From Hemileia vastatrix (taxonomy: Eukaryota > Basidiomycota > Pucciniomycetes > Pucciniales > Zaghouaniaceae), in contig JASXTE010000016.1 of NCBI GenBank assembly GCA_030280995.1, positions 25,691,501 through 25,755,500 on the forward strand: a stretch of DNA of 64,000 bases, given 5' to 3'. Below, piece after piece: positions 9,671 to 19,453 of the stretch. Numbering within the stretch: the first letter of the stretch is position 1; every line of letters begins with the position of its first letter. A program made the translations under genes and the position numbers. The notes beneath the pieces were generated by a model, which was given only the letters and a program-made list of their open reading frames with translations, ran no database searches and was not told where the DNA came from.

Positions 9671-11536
9671 TTATTTACTTTTTTCAGTTTCAGTTTCAGA
9701 TTCACGTTGATTTTCAACAATATTTATGTTTTTCTCACATTTGTGACCTTTTACCCAAGGTTTATTACACCTATAACAAGTATTTGTTTCATACTTTTTA
9801 GGTACTACAGGTGCAGTAGGTTTTTTCTGCTTCTCCTGAAGTGTTTTTGAGTTCTGAGTTTTTACAGGTTCAACATTTTGCTTATAAGTGGAATACCTTG
9901 ATTCATACTTATGGTTTAATAATATTTCATTGCAAATATTAATAAAGTCAGAATATTCAGTAACATTTAATGTTCTAGCTACAACAATGTCTCTGACAGA
10001 TATAGGTAATTTGTATATTATCTTATCTTTCCATAAGTTAAAATCCATATGAGGCTCAATGGCTTTTAATATTTTGTTTAAATTCATTAAAAATACCATA
10101 GGTTTGTCACCATTCAACGGATTATACCTAGTCTTCTCATACAGTCTTTGCTGAGTAAGCCTGAATTTAGAACCTCCAAATTGTTTTTCAATAAGTTGTT
10201 TCCATTCAGCCCAAGAGTAGTCTCTACCCTCACTTAAGACAGCTTCAAACCATAATAAAGCAACATCCTTAAATAAAGAAATTAATTTTGATGTTATCTC
10301 TTCATCTGGTAACTTATATGATAATTTCAAGTTGTCAATTCTTTGAATAAAATGTTGCCAATCAGAGCTAGATTCCCCATCATAAGTTGTGTACTGATCT
10401 ATCTTAGGCCAGTTCTTCTGATTAGATTTTATCTCACTAATCTTAGGTAAATTCAACAACTCATTCACTTTTGATAAATGGTCTTGTATTTCTTCCTGCA
10501 CCGATTTGTGACTTATATTTTCAGATTTGACACTACCACCAGATGGTTTTAATTGTGATGGTACAGGGAAGGAATGAGATTCACTTTTGCCAATGAAAGG
10601 ATTATTATTATATTGATTATACTTATGATTATCCTGGTTCATTAGTAGATTGACAGTTTCAATCTCAACTTTAGTTAATCTTTGTAGCAACTCAGAGACA
10701 CTTTGATTTGTCTGGGCAAAAGATAACTTTGTTCTTGATTCAGTCTTTAATAGATGTGTTTCATATAATTTTTCTAACTCACAAAATTTGTTTGAAAGGT
10801 CATTATATTTATTACTCAATGAATCATATTTAAGAGTTAGAGACAAATGTTCTTTCTCTAATTCTTTATTACGTGTTGCTAATTGAGAAATGCTCAATGT
10901 TAAGGATGAAATTGTATCACTAGTGAGTTTAACTGTCTGTTCCTCACAATCAGTCATTCTATTCCACAATGCTGAAACAATTCTATGGACAGTTGGATTA
11001 TTGTTAAAATATTCCATGTCCTCCTTTTCAATTCTCTCACTCTCCTGTGAACTTCTCATCTCACTAGTAGGTGGTTGCAACTGAGGATTAACTGTATTAT
11101 CATTGTATATAGTACTGTTATTATGGAAAAAAGACAAGTCATGTGTATCTACTCTAAAACCTAAATTTCTTAAATCCTCCTCTATTTTTTGTACAGATTT
11201 AACATCAATAGAATTACCTATATTGTAATTATCAGTATTATGTCTAATCTGAGAGGGTAAGTTACTTACCAAGGGATGGTTGCCAGTCCTGATTTTTGGC
11301 GCTTTTTTCCCTTGTAAGGGTGAGCTGAGGAAGTCAGATGAGGGGGTGGATCCCTGTTGCAACTGTGGCTTGTCCACTGTTGGTGAAACCAGTCCCATTT
11401 CCATTTGTCTACCAGGATTTTCTCCTGGGAGTGAGTGGACCCTCCTTGGGTAGGGGGTTGCTGATTTGATTGACTGGGCTGGCCTCCCTTTAATTCTGCC
11501 ATTGCCTGATTCATCTGCTGAAATCCTACCTTGCAA
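9671..11536 (-). CDS. Gag capsid/nucleocapsid frame of element 1
   Basis: A long open frame (about 620 codons) without an ATG at its head; the first codon of the open stretch is TTG and coding identity starts only after about 11270. Features in order: a low-complexity polar region, a coiled-coil-like stretch (LATRNKELEKEHLSLTLK), the retrotransposon Gag core (NWPKIDQYTTYDGESSSDW ... FGGSKFRLTQQRLYEKTRY) and near the end a zinc knuckle CYRCNKPWVKGHKC (CX2CX7HXC, the variant found in many Ty3/gypsy Gags). It ends at TAA 9671-9673, but the next frame continues in phase with protease. In element 2 Gag runs on into Pol, so this stop is probably a mutation that broke a Gag-Pol fusion. Confidence 0.75.
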   Translation of the reverse strand: MQGRISADESGNGRIKGRPAQSIKSATPYPRRVHSLPGENPGRQMEMGLVSPTVDKPQLQQGSTPSSDFLSSPLQGKKAPKIRTGNHPLVSNLPSQIRHNTDNYNIGNSIDVKSVQKIEEDLRNLGFRVDTHDLSFFHNNSTIYNDNTVNPQLQPPTSEMRSSQESERIEKEDMEYFNNNPTVHRIVSALWNRMTDCEEQTVKLTSDTISSLTLSISQLATRNKELEKEHLSLTLKYDSLSNKYNDLSNKFCELEKLYETHLLKTESRTKLSFAQTNQSVSELLQRLTKVEIETVNLLMNQDNHKYNQYNNNPFIGKSESHSFPVPSQLKPSGGSVKSENISHKSVQEEIQDHLSKVNELLNLPKISEIKSNQKNWPKIDQYTTYDGESSSDWQHFIQRIDNLKLSYKLPDEEITSKLISLFKDVALLWFEAVLSEGRDYSWAEWKQLIEKQFGGSKFRLTQQRLYEKTRYNPLNGDKPMVFLMNLNKILKAIEPHMDFNLWKDKIIYKLPISVRDIVVARTLNVTEYSDFINICNEILLNHKYESRYSTYKQNVEPVKTQNSKTLQEKQKKPTAPVVPKKYETNTCYRCNKPWVKGHKCEKNINIVENQRESETETEKSK

Positions 11537-11811
11537 TTGTTTTGCAACTGCTCTACTTCTTTGAACATGAGAGATTTTTATTCCTCCAACTTCAGAACCT
11601 GTTTGTCCAGGTGGGACAGTTGATCCTGAAGAGGAGGAGATGTCTTTTTTATAGTTATCTTTTTTAAGAGGGCGTCCTTTTCCTCTATACTCATGCTTTC
11701 TGGCTGGGGTACTGTTGTCCCTCCATGGTGATGTCCTGGAAAGTTTTTATTAGCTTTAGACCTGGTATTATAAGCAGGCTGTTCACTTACACTGTCCTGG
11801 GGAGCACTCAT
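11266..11811 (-). pseudogene. N-terminal Gag reading frame of element 1 (shifted relative to capsid)
   Basis: ATG at 11811 opens MSAPQDSVSEQPAYNTRSK..., ends with a stop at 11578 after LDKQVLKLEE, and continues in the same frame (MFKEVEQLQNNCKVGFQQ...) to KWKWDWFHQQW and ATIPW then TAA. Elements 2 and 3 have an equivalent coiled-coil frame ending in PSKPW or PRKPW at the same point. The junction in all three reads CC(T/C)TGGTA(A/C)G, and the capsid frame lies one base back from it. Either ribosomal frameshifting or splicing (GTAAGT is a good donor here) could join the two. Confidence 0.55.
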
Positions 11812-12308
11812 ATTGTTCAGAATGACAATATTTTACGTCTAAAAAAGGAAAAAACTTTATGGAATTAGTAGAAAAAAGATATTAGCAATTATATTACTAA
11901 TTAAAAAAGCAATGGAGCTTACCCTGAATTTATATCTTTATTTATTTAAATAAAATGTAAGAAAAATTCGAAAAAATCTGTTAAAAATATAATAATAAGT
12001 TTAACTAGACCTCTATAAGGGTGAATAATTAGCTTACCAAGCTTTAGCCAAATACCAATTCAATTGGGTGTTATATTGGTGTCCAAATACCAAGTGAAAT
12101 TGGGTTTATATTGGGTACAGTTACTACTGTAAATATCTAATTTTTATGATAAAAAATTAGTACAATTATTATAAGGGTTCTTTTCCGCAATCAATGAGTT
12201 ATGATGACCCACTAATATGCAGCAGACCCAAATATTTGGTTAATTTTGAGCTGTACTAAGGTAAAAATCACGTCCCAAGGCTTATACTAAATAATAAGTA
12301 AAATATAA
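11812..12308 (-). other. 5' leader of element 1
   Basis: Noncoding, AT-rich, between the primer-binding-site candidate and the first ATG. It lacks the hairpin repeats found in the leaders of elements 2 and 3. No gene seen. Confidence 0.6.
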
Positions 12309-12321
12309 GGAAAGACCCCCA
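12309..12321 (-). other. Primer-binding-site candidate of element 1
   Basis: Minus strand, two bases inside the 5' LTR: TGGGGGTCTTTCC. Element 2 has TGGGAAACTTTCC and element 3 TGGGAACCTTTCC with the same 2-nt spacer, so the site is conserved. It begins with TGG, as expected for pairing with a tRNA CCA end; the tRNA was not identified. Confidence 0.6.
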
Positions 12322-12323
12322 AT

Positions 12324-13499
12324 TGTCAGTATAGTCTAGTATATAAGTATGATATAATAGTGTTATTTTATGGTCCTACTACTTATTAATAAATGATTTA
12401 GTGATTAAACCTCAGGGGAAGACTAATAAAATAGTTATACTCAAATAAACTCACAATACTTGGATTTAAATGCGTGCTAGTGGTGGAAAATAGAAGAGTA
12501 AAATATAGTTATAGCTTATATAAAGATAATATCAATTTATAAGGGCTTTATAATATATTTCTGAATGCTAATAATTGTATTGTAGTGTTTGTTTGAAGTG
12601 TAGTAATTGAATGATGATAATAAACCGTCAAAATCCCTCCTTACTTATACCCAAATCCACTGGAGTGCACAGACCTTCAATCCAGATGATGTCACTGCTA
12701 TCCCCAGCAATTACAGCACTGTGAGGGCTCATCACCTCCCCATGGCGTCCACTTCAAGCAGTTTCAACACCCAGACCTCCAGTAAGGACCCTCCATCACT
12801 ATTAATAATAACACAGAGTCATACCATAAATAGAAAACCCAGATAAAAGCAGATACCATAAAGAAACAGGTAAAATAAATGATCAAAAAGAGATTTAATG
12901 AAACTAAAAGCATATAAAGGAAACAAATAAAATGTCCAAGCCCCCAATAACATCCCCAAGCATCCACATTAACCCAGAAACATCCTTCTAACCCATAAAT
13001 CCGTGAATAACCATCCAAGGAAGTAATTTGAGTTGTCCAAACTGGGTGTATGCGCCTGATATAGGTGTCTATGCTTCTGTAGGCGTTGTGAGTCCACTGA
13101 TTTCGTCCATATGACCTAAAATAAGCAGAAAAACAAAGGTTATAGGCTATTAAGGGGCTAAAACCCACTTATATACCTAAATATACATAATATACTGCAT
13201 ATTTCACTGAAAATGAGATTTATGTATACATATAAGCTTATGTATGTCAATAATTACTTCATATCACTTAAGATAAGTATATTATGACTCTATTAACACC
13301 TTAATAAATATTATTAGGCCATGGATAAGCTATTTAAACTATTATAAATTATATAATAGAATAATAATTATATATATATATAATAAAATAATATATATTA
13401 TTATTTTAACCTTATTTTTAAGATATAAGCTTAATCTAGATAAGGTTATCTTATTTTAAGCATAAGAAATACTCAGTCCTAAGGATATTTAGGCTGACA
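12324..13499 (-). repeat. 5' LTR of element 1
   Basis: 1176 bp, plus-strand TGTCAGTATAG...TTAGGCTGACA, followed by the ATTGG target duplication at 13500-13504. On the sense strand it would carry the promoter. No clear TATA box was assigned because AT runs are everywhere. Confidence 0.92.
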
Positions 13500-13570
13500 A
13501 TTGGGGCTAGTGTGTTTCGGAAATACGCACTTATTTAAGTGCATATTTTCCAGAACTAACACCCCCTAAT

Positions 13571-14707
13571 AATTATTTTACTTATAAAGTAATTATATTA
13601 TTTTATTCAATAAGATACTTTATTGTAGCTGCATAAAATGCATAGTATAATTCCCTTAAATGATTCCAGTAATTTATTATACAATTTAATGGGCTCCTGA
13701 GATAGCCTCGCTGACAGAAGGTGTATTTAATTATTATAGACATCTTCCAGTGGTTTTCAATAATTTCTTTCCTCAGGTTCTTCTCAAATTCATTCAATGG
13801 CCCATGAAGAGCCAAGGATTTAAGCAATTTAGAGCACATCATACTTAGGTGTTGCTTTATATTGGCATAATTCAGTGTTAATTTTGTTTCCACAGGTTGG
13901 CCAATCCCAACAGTAGTTTCAGGAGGCAGGGTGACAACTAAACATAAGAGTTGGATCAGTAATTTTTTTCTGTTGAAGAAATTGCATGAATTAATTTTGT
14001 ACTTACAGATTGGAACCTCATTAAATTTATAAGTGGCCAGAATTTGGACTGTTGAAGGGTTTTGAATGGAGTTAGTAGGAGGATCAACCAGGTGGAGGTA
14101 TGGATTTTCTTGGTCATCCTCTAAATGGTGTTGAGAATATTAACTAGGATGAGGACATTCGTGTGGCCTAGTTGGAGCATCAGGGCTGTTTTTGTTTTTA
14201 ATAATATTTTTACTTTGTTCTGTTTGGTTGGGTACTGGTGGTGGAGTACCAGGGATGTTGTAGGATGGAGCAGGAGAAGCTTACCTAGAAGCTGATCGGT
14301 ATCTTCTGGATGAAGTTCTGGAAGAAATTGAATTGTCAGATGAACAATTGGCCGGAATAGGAGAGGTGTAGCTGCTTCTTCTTGGTTGAGAGGGAGATTT
14401 TTTTCTGTTAGCAGTGTTCGGTGCTCTGGCCTCTTCTTGGGGTCCTAGGAAGGCTTTTTAGAAGTTTTGGAATTTCTGGCATTTTTGGACGTAGGGAATA
14501 TTTAGCACATTGCTCTGGGAGCACTAGTTGGTTGTTGCCTGTAGTTATTGGTGTTTGTTGGCCAAATTTGGCTGTTTTCTGGCTGAATTTGAAGGTTTTG
14601 AGCTTGATTTTCACTTTCTTTTTCAAAGATCCAAAATTAAGCAAGTCTTTAGCCCCATTGGTTAAATTTAAATTGCAATATGAAGTTCTGCTTACAATGA
14701 GATTTTG
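13571..14707 (-). pseudogene. Unidentified spliced gene remains, cut by LTR element 2
   Basis: On the minus strand several frames follow each other: 14707-14408 (LLNFGSLKKKVKIKLKTF..., basic), then a Ser/Arg/Pro-rich stretch (about 14400-14290), a Pro-rich stretch (GTPPPVPNQTEQ), HLEDDQENPYLHLVDPP and, at 13893-13603, NYANIKQHLSMMC...LNEFEKNLRKEIIENHW. Donor-like sequences GTAAGC (about 14288) and GTAAGT (14006-14001) fit introns. A TAA lies in the CPHPS*YSQHH stretch. I do not recognise the family. Element 2 is inserted at 14707, so the upstream part of this gene, if any, would resume at 23205. Confidence 0.35.
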
Positions 14708-15510
14708 TGTCAAGGTACGCTTTTGGTCTAGAAGATTTGGTATGAAGTTTTACAAGGATTTTAAGGGTTAAAATGGTTTCTCAACAATTTGGTATGTATT
14801 TCTTAAATCAAGGATGATTATTTTACTCAATTAAAAGAGGTAGGATTAAAATATTTATATTAATTATAGATTAGAGTTACGATATTGTAAATACTAATGA
14901 TATAGAATATAAGAATAAGTTTTGATTGGTTGTTGTTGTAATAAAATAATGTAGTAAAAGAATAATGAAAAACAACCAAAAGAGAGGCCTTATATAGGCA
15001 AAGGAGGGACAAAGCACGGCAATCAAATTCTTAAAACAGTAGTATGAGAGAGAGAGAAAAAGAATATTCCAGAAGGAGTATTTTAAAATAATAAAGTTGT
15101 TTTAAAAAGAAGGCATCAAAAAGATGTATTTGCAGAGTATGTCAGAAATACATCAATTTATTTAATATTTACTGTAGAAGTCAATTCTAAATAAGAAGTT
15201 TGAATTTTTGTATATATTTAATATTATTTTAATATTGAAATCTTATTTTAATTTAAAATATATTTTTTAATATAAATCTTTATTTCTTCCAACCTGTCAA
15301 ATGAGCACGGTGTTAGAGAAAAAATATAAGGGACAATTTTATATTCAATTTTAATTATTCATTTAATTTTATCATTCGGTAATTAGTTAATTTATTATAA
15401 GTAATTTTAATGTAACTAATTTATAATTAAATAATTAAAATGATAAGGTGCGGCTTCATCCAGTAAATAATTAATTATTTCACTGGGTAAGTCTAGTAGC
15501 CTGGTTGACA
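14708..15510 (-). repeat. 3' LTR of element 2
   Basis: 803 bp, plus-strand ends TGTCAAGGTACGC...GCCTGGTTGACA. Pairs with 22397-23199. Confidence 0.92.
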
Positions 15511-15522
15511 CTCCCTCACTCT
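15511..15522 (-). other. Polypurine tract of element 2
   Basis: Minus-strand AGAGTGAGGGAG immediately before TGTCAACC, the 3' LTR start. Identical in element 3. Confidence 0.8.
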
Positions 15523-15545
15523 AAAAAAAACAATAAAAAAAAATG

Positions 15546-18500
15546 CTATGATTTTTTCTTTTTATACTTTCTTAGTAGAGTAGGATGATTAGATATCTCC
15601 TTCCAAGGTATCCAAGAATCATATTCAGATGATTTATTCTTGAATCTCAATAAGTATTCTGTACCTTTTTCAGAAGTGACTATTCTTTCATTTAGAATTT
15701 TTTCAATTTCTGCTGTTTCAGTGATTTCATTTGGGGTTTTCTTTGGTCTACCCCTCCTTTTTGGAAATAAATCACTATTGGATGTGTAAGGTTTCAAAAG
15801 AGATATTGGAAAAACAGGATGTTTTCTGTCATATAAAGAATACAGAAAAACTTCAACTGCATTATCTCCGATCATTCTTCTGACAACAAATGGACCAACA
15901 AATGGATCTTTCAATTTGTTATTACCTTGTAAGTTGAAGTGGACTGTAAAAATCAACACTTCATCACCCTTTTTAAAAAAGTATTCTTTATGGGATTTGT
16001 CCCATCTTTTCTTCTCATATTCAAATGATTTTTCAATACATTTTTGAGCATGATTTCTACATAGTTGTTGCATTTGAAGAAAAGATTTTACACCAGGATG
16101 TATATCCAATTTAGGTATTTTGTTATTGAGAATATGGGCAGGAGTATTTGGAACATATCCAAGCCAGAGCTCAAAAGGCTTTCTTTGAGTAACAGAATGA
16201 ACAGTGCTATTATAAGCAAATTCTAACCCAGGAAGTAAGGTAACCCAATCATGAGTGAATCTGTCATTATCTTTATACTCAAGGCCAAAGGCACAATATC
16301 TTCTTATCATGTCCTCTAAAGTCTGAATCATTCTTTCAGCTAAACCATTAGTCTGAGGATGATGGGCAGTAGAAAGTTTCATATCACAACCACAAACATC
16401 CATCAGAGACATTCAAAATTCAGAAGTAAATTTAGGGTCTCTGTCAGAGATTATGGCTTTAGGAAAACCAGCAGTATTAAACATATGAGACCACCATAAG
16501 AAAGCTAATTCTTTAGTGGAAACATCCTTGTGGGTAGGGATAAATTTACACATTTTTGTGAATCTGTCCACAATAACCCAACAAGAGTTATAACTGTCTT
16601 TACCAGCAATAGGTAATCCTGTTACAAAATCCATGTTTATTATTTTCCATGGAGCATCAGGAGGTTCAATATGTTGCATTAATCCTGCTCTTTTACCAGT
16701 TAATCTTTTTGATTTTTGGCAAGAATCACAAGATTCAACATATAATTTTGTGTCTTCAGACATATTAGCCCACCAAGCAGTGTTCTTAATTCTGATCATT
16801 GTTTTGTCAAGATCAAAATGTCCAGCTAATATGTCATCATGACAAATTTTCAAGATGATTTCTTTCATAGAAGGAGGAATAACAATAACATTACTCAACT
16901 TTCTTCTATAATATAGATATTTTCCAAAGCTTTTTGGTACTTTGGTGGAAGGGTTTTAATTAATTCTTGTATTGAAGCATTCTTTGGATCATTTAATATG
17001 GTGCATAACTTTTTCAAGTCAGTGTCCTTATCATATGATTCCAGAATAAGCTGTAATAGCTCTTTCTCCATATCAACCACATATATCCCATGTATATGAA
17101 TAATTTTATCCTCAGGATCATACGCAGGATTAGAGTCATTATTTGGCAAAGGTAACCTAGATAACATATCCACATTTGAGCAAACAATACCAGCCCTATG
17201 AATAATTGTCATTCTCCCTCTGTACTCTTGAACAGCCAGCTGCCATTTGAACATATGTCTGTTAGGTGTTTTCAAGTTTAAAAGGGATTTAACTGCACTT
17301 CAGTCAGTGACAAGTTCAAATTTCTGGTCATCTAGGTAATAATGAAGCTTTTCCAGAGCCCATACTACAGCTAAACACTCTAATTGAGTAGCACCATATT
17401 TCAATTCACTATTTCTCAAGGTTCTTAAAATATAACAAATTACTACTTCTGAAACTTTATCATTTATCACTTGTTTTTGATGGAGGGCAGCACCAAGACC
17501 AATGTAACTGGCATCAGTGTACAAAACAAATGACTGATTAAAGTCAGGTAAAGCAAGAATTGGTGCTGACATCAAACAGTGTTTCATAGTGTCAAAGGCT
17601 CTTTGTCTTTCACTATTCCAGACAAAAGCAACATCTTTTCTAGTTAATTGGGTAAGGTGTAAAGCTATGACTTGGTAATTTTTAATATACTGTCTATAGT
17701 ATCCATACATTCCCAAAAAACTTTGGAGCTCTCTCACTGTTGTAGGAGCCTTCACCTGTTATATGGCTGCCACTTTGTTCTGGTCAACACATATCTGTAA
17801 GCCTGAAACAACATGACCAAGAACTTTTAAAGAATGGAAACCAAATTTACATTTCTTCAAAGCAAGTGTCATATTTATTTCATACATTTTCTGGAATACT
17901 ATACACATGTGTTTAAGATGGTCCTCAAATATTTTTGAGAATATAATTATATCATCAATATAAACCATCAGCCATCCTTCAATTATCTCTTGATGGAATG
18001 TGTTATCCATTACTTTTTGGAAAACTGAAGGGGAATTTTTAGGGCCAAATGGAATCCTAATATACTTATAAATATCCATATGAATGGCAATCATCAGAAA
18101 GTTCTGAGAATTTTTCTCAACAGGTACCTGGTGATATCCTTTATTATGATCCAAACAGCTGATATATTTAGCACCCTGTAAAGTAGCATGTATAGAGCTG
18201 ATTCTAGGTAAAGGGTAGATATCATCAACAGTATAAGTGTTTAGTGCTCTATAATCACCACATAACCTGGCTTTATCTTTTTCATAAGAAATTAGGACAG
18301 GTGAGATAACACAATATTTAGGTGTTTCAACTACCTTTTCAATAATATTCATTTTTAAAAGGGTAGAGATATTGTCTTCAATATCTTTTCTCTTTGTGGG
18401 AGAAGCAGGATAAGGCTTCTTCTTTAAACTAGGTGGTATATCAGTTAATGGGTAAGACAATGTAAGTTTCATTTCCTCTTTAACTAATCCCAGTTCATGT

Positions 18501-19453
18501 GACCCATGAGCAAAGGCCATAGGAAAAGATTTTATCAAGTTAATGATGGAATCTTTATCCTCACCAGAAAGTTGTTCTCCAAAAGAAGCATTGTCAATTT
18601 CAGACATAAGGGCATGCATTTCTTTTGTAGATCTTCCTTTAAATTGAACCACAGAATTACATGTGTTCAATTCTGGTTTTAATAATTTTTTAGGGGAGGA
18701 AATCTTAAATTTTCTCTTCCCATTCATCCCCATTGTGAAACATTGGTTTGTAGGATCCAATTTTATGCCATACTTGGTTAAAATATCATTCCCTACAATA
18801 AACCAATTGCTCAAGTTATCATTTTTCATGACAACAAAATCACAAATAGCTCTTACAAAACCATGTTTATATTTAAAAAACACTGTGGCTTTGTATTTAC
18901 CAATGGGGGACAAAACAGGGCCATACCCTCTCCAATTTTCAGAAATGATAGGGATCAGTTTAGATTTATAGTCTTGATCTACTGAAGCAAGTGCTCTCTC
19001 AGATACTACACTTCCTCCAGCTCCAGAATCCAGAACAACTTCAATGCTGGTTCCATTGATCAAGACTGGTGCCTTAAGAGGGGTAATAATAATTGAGCTA
19101 TCCTCAATGTTCTTTATGATCTCAGCATCTTCAACTGTAGATAAATCATTATTATCAATGTCAATAGTATTTAAATAATGTATATCCTCTTCCAGCATCA
19201 AGATTTCTTGTTGAGATTCATATGAAATATTGCTGGCACAATCACTTGATGTATCATCCAGTGCTACTGTGTCATCAGCATGCTCCTCTGTTTGTTCCAC
19301 AAGATTTTTTTTCTTGTCACAAACATGGCCTTTCTGCCAAGGCTTTTTGCACTTGAAGCAAGTGTTTGTTGCATACTTCTTTGGTGCAAAAGGGGCAGAA
19401 GGTTTACCAACCTTTTCCAGAGGTTTCTGTTGGTAAGTGGAGGGTTTCTCCAA
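15546..19453 (-). pseudogene. Gag C-terminus and Pol of element 2
   Basis: One open frame from 19453 covers the zinc knuckle CFKCKKPWQKGHVC, protease (VVLDSGAGGSVVS), RT (KARLCGDYRALN, FGPKNSPSVFQ, YIDDIIIFS intact), then TAA at 17759. The same frame continues through RNase H (LYTDASYIGLGAAL) to TGA at 17300 and on to 16895. There a deletion of roughly 27 bp at about 16905-16920, as judged against element 3, shifts the frame. Integrase (CDSCQKSK zinc finger; MDFVTGLP, ISDRDPKF, LAERMIQTLED) follows in the new frame with TGA at 16413. The tail ends with a chromodomain-like IEKILNERIVTSEKG...LLRFKNK, WIPWKEI, and stops at 15546. Not functional. Confidence 0.85.

Larger units (their letters stand above)
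4653..13499 (-). mobile_element. LTR element 1, Ty3/gypsy chromovirus type, full length but broken
   Basis: Full element of about 8.85 kb flanked by ATTGG duplications (4648-4652 and 13500-13504). It has LTRs of 1177 and 1176 bp with TGTCA/TGACA ends, a primer-binding-site candidate two bases inside the 5' LTR, a polypurine tract next to the 3' LTR, and Gag - protease - RT - RNase H - integrase - chromodomain order on the minus strand. The order RT before integrase defines Ty3/gypsy. Coding frames carry several stops and at least one frameshift, so it is not autonomous. It was inserted into Harbinger-like element A. Confidence 0.9.
1..13567 (-). mobile_element. PIF/Harbinger-like element A, partial, interrupted by an LTR element
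   Basis: This is a decayed DNA transposon read on the minus strand. In order it holds a Harbinger-type transposase (3153-4391), a C/G-rich spacer, a Tet-like oxygenase (587-1570) and a tail of repeats that runs off the window start. The tail (about 149-560) matches, in inverted orientation, the segment after the Tet-like gene of element B (27500-28170), including the shared pattern of a Phe-poor AT stretch with CCACAGGTATAGG. LTR element 1 was inserted at 4652/13500. Beyond it the host sequence continues 13505-13567 and ends in CTAACACCCCCT followed by AAT, similar to the AGGGGGTATC ends of element B. The transposase-side end is therefore inferred at 13567. The other end, and any Myb-like gene, would lie to the left of base 1. 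Confidence 0.6.

Noticed and set aside
12324..13499. LTR 1 pair as a solo LTR or separate insertions
   Set aside because: Matching ATTGG duplications on the outer flanks and colinear interior show one insertion.
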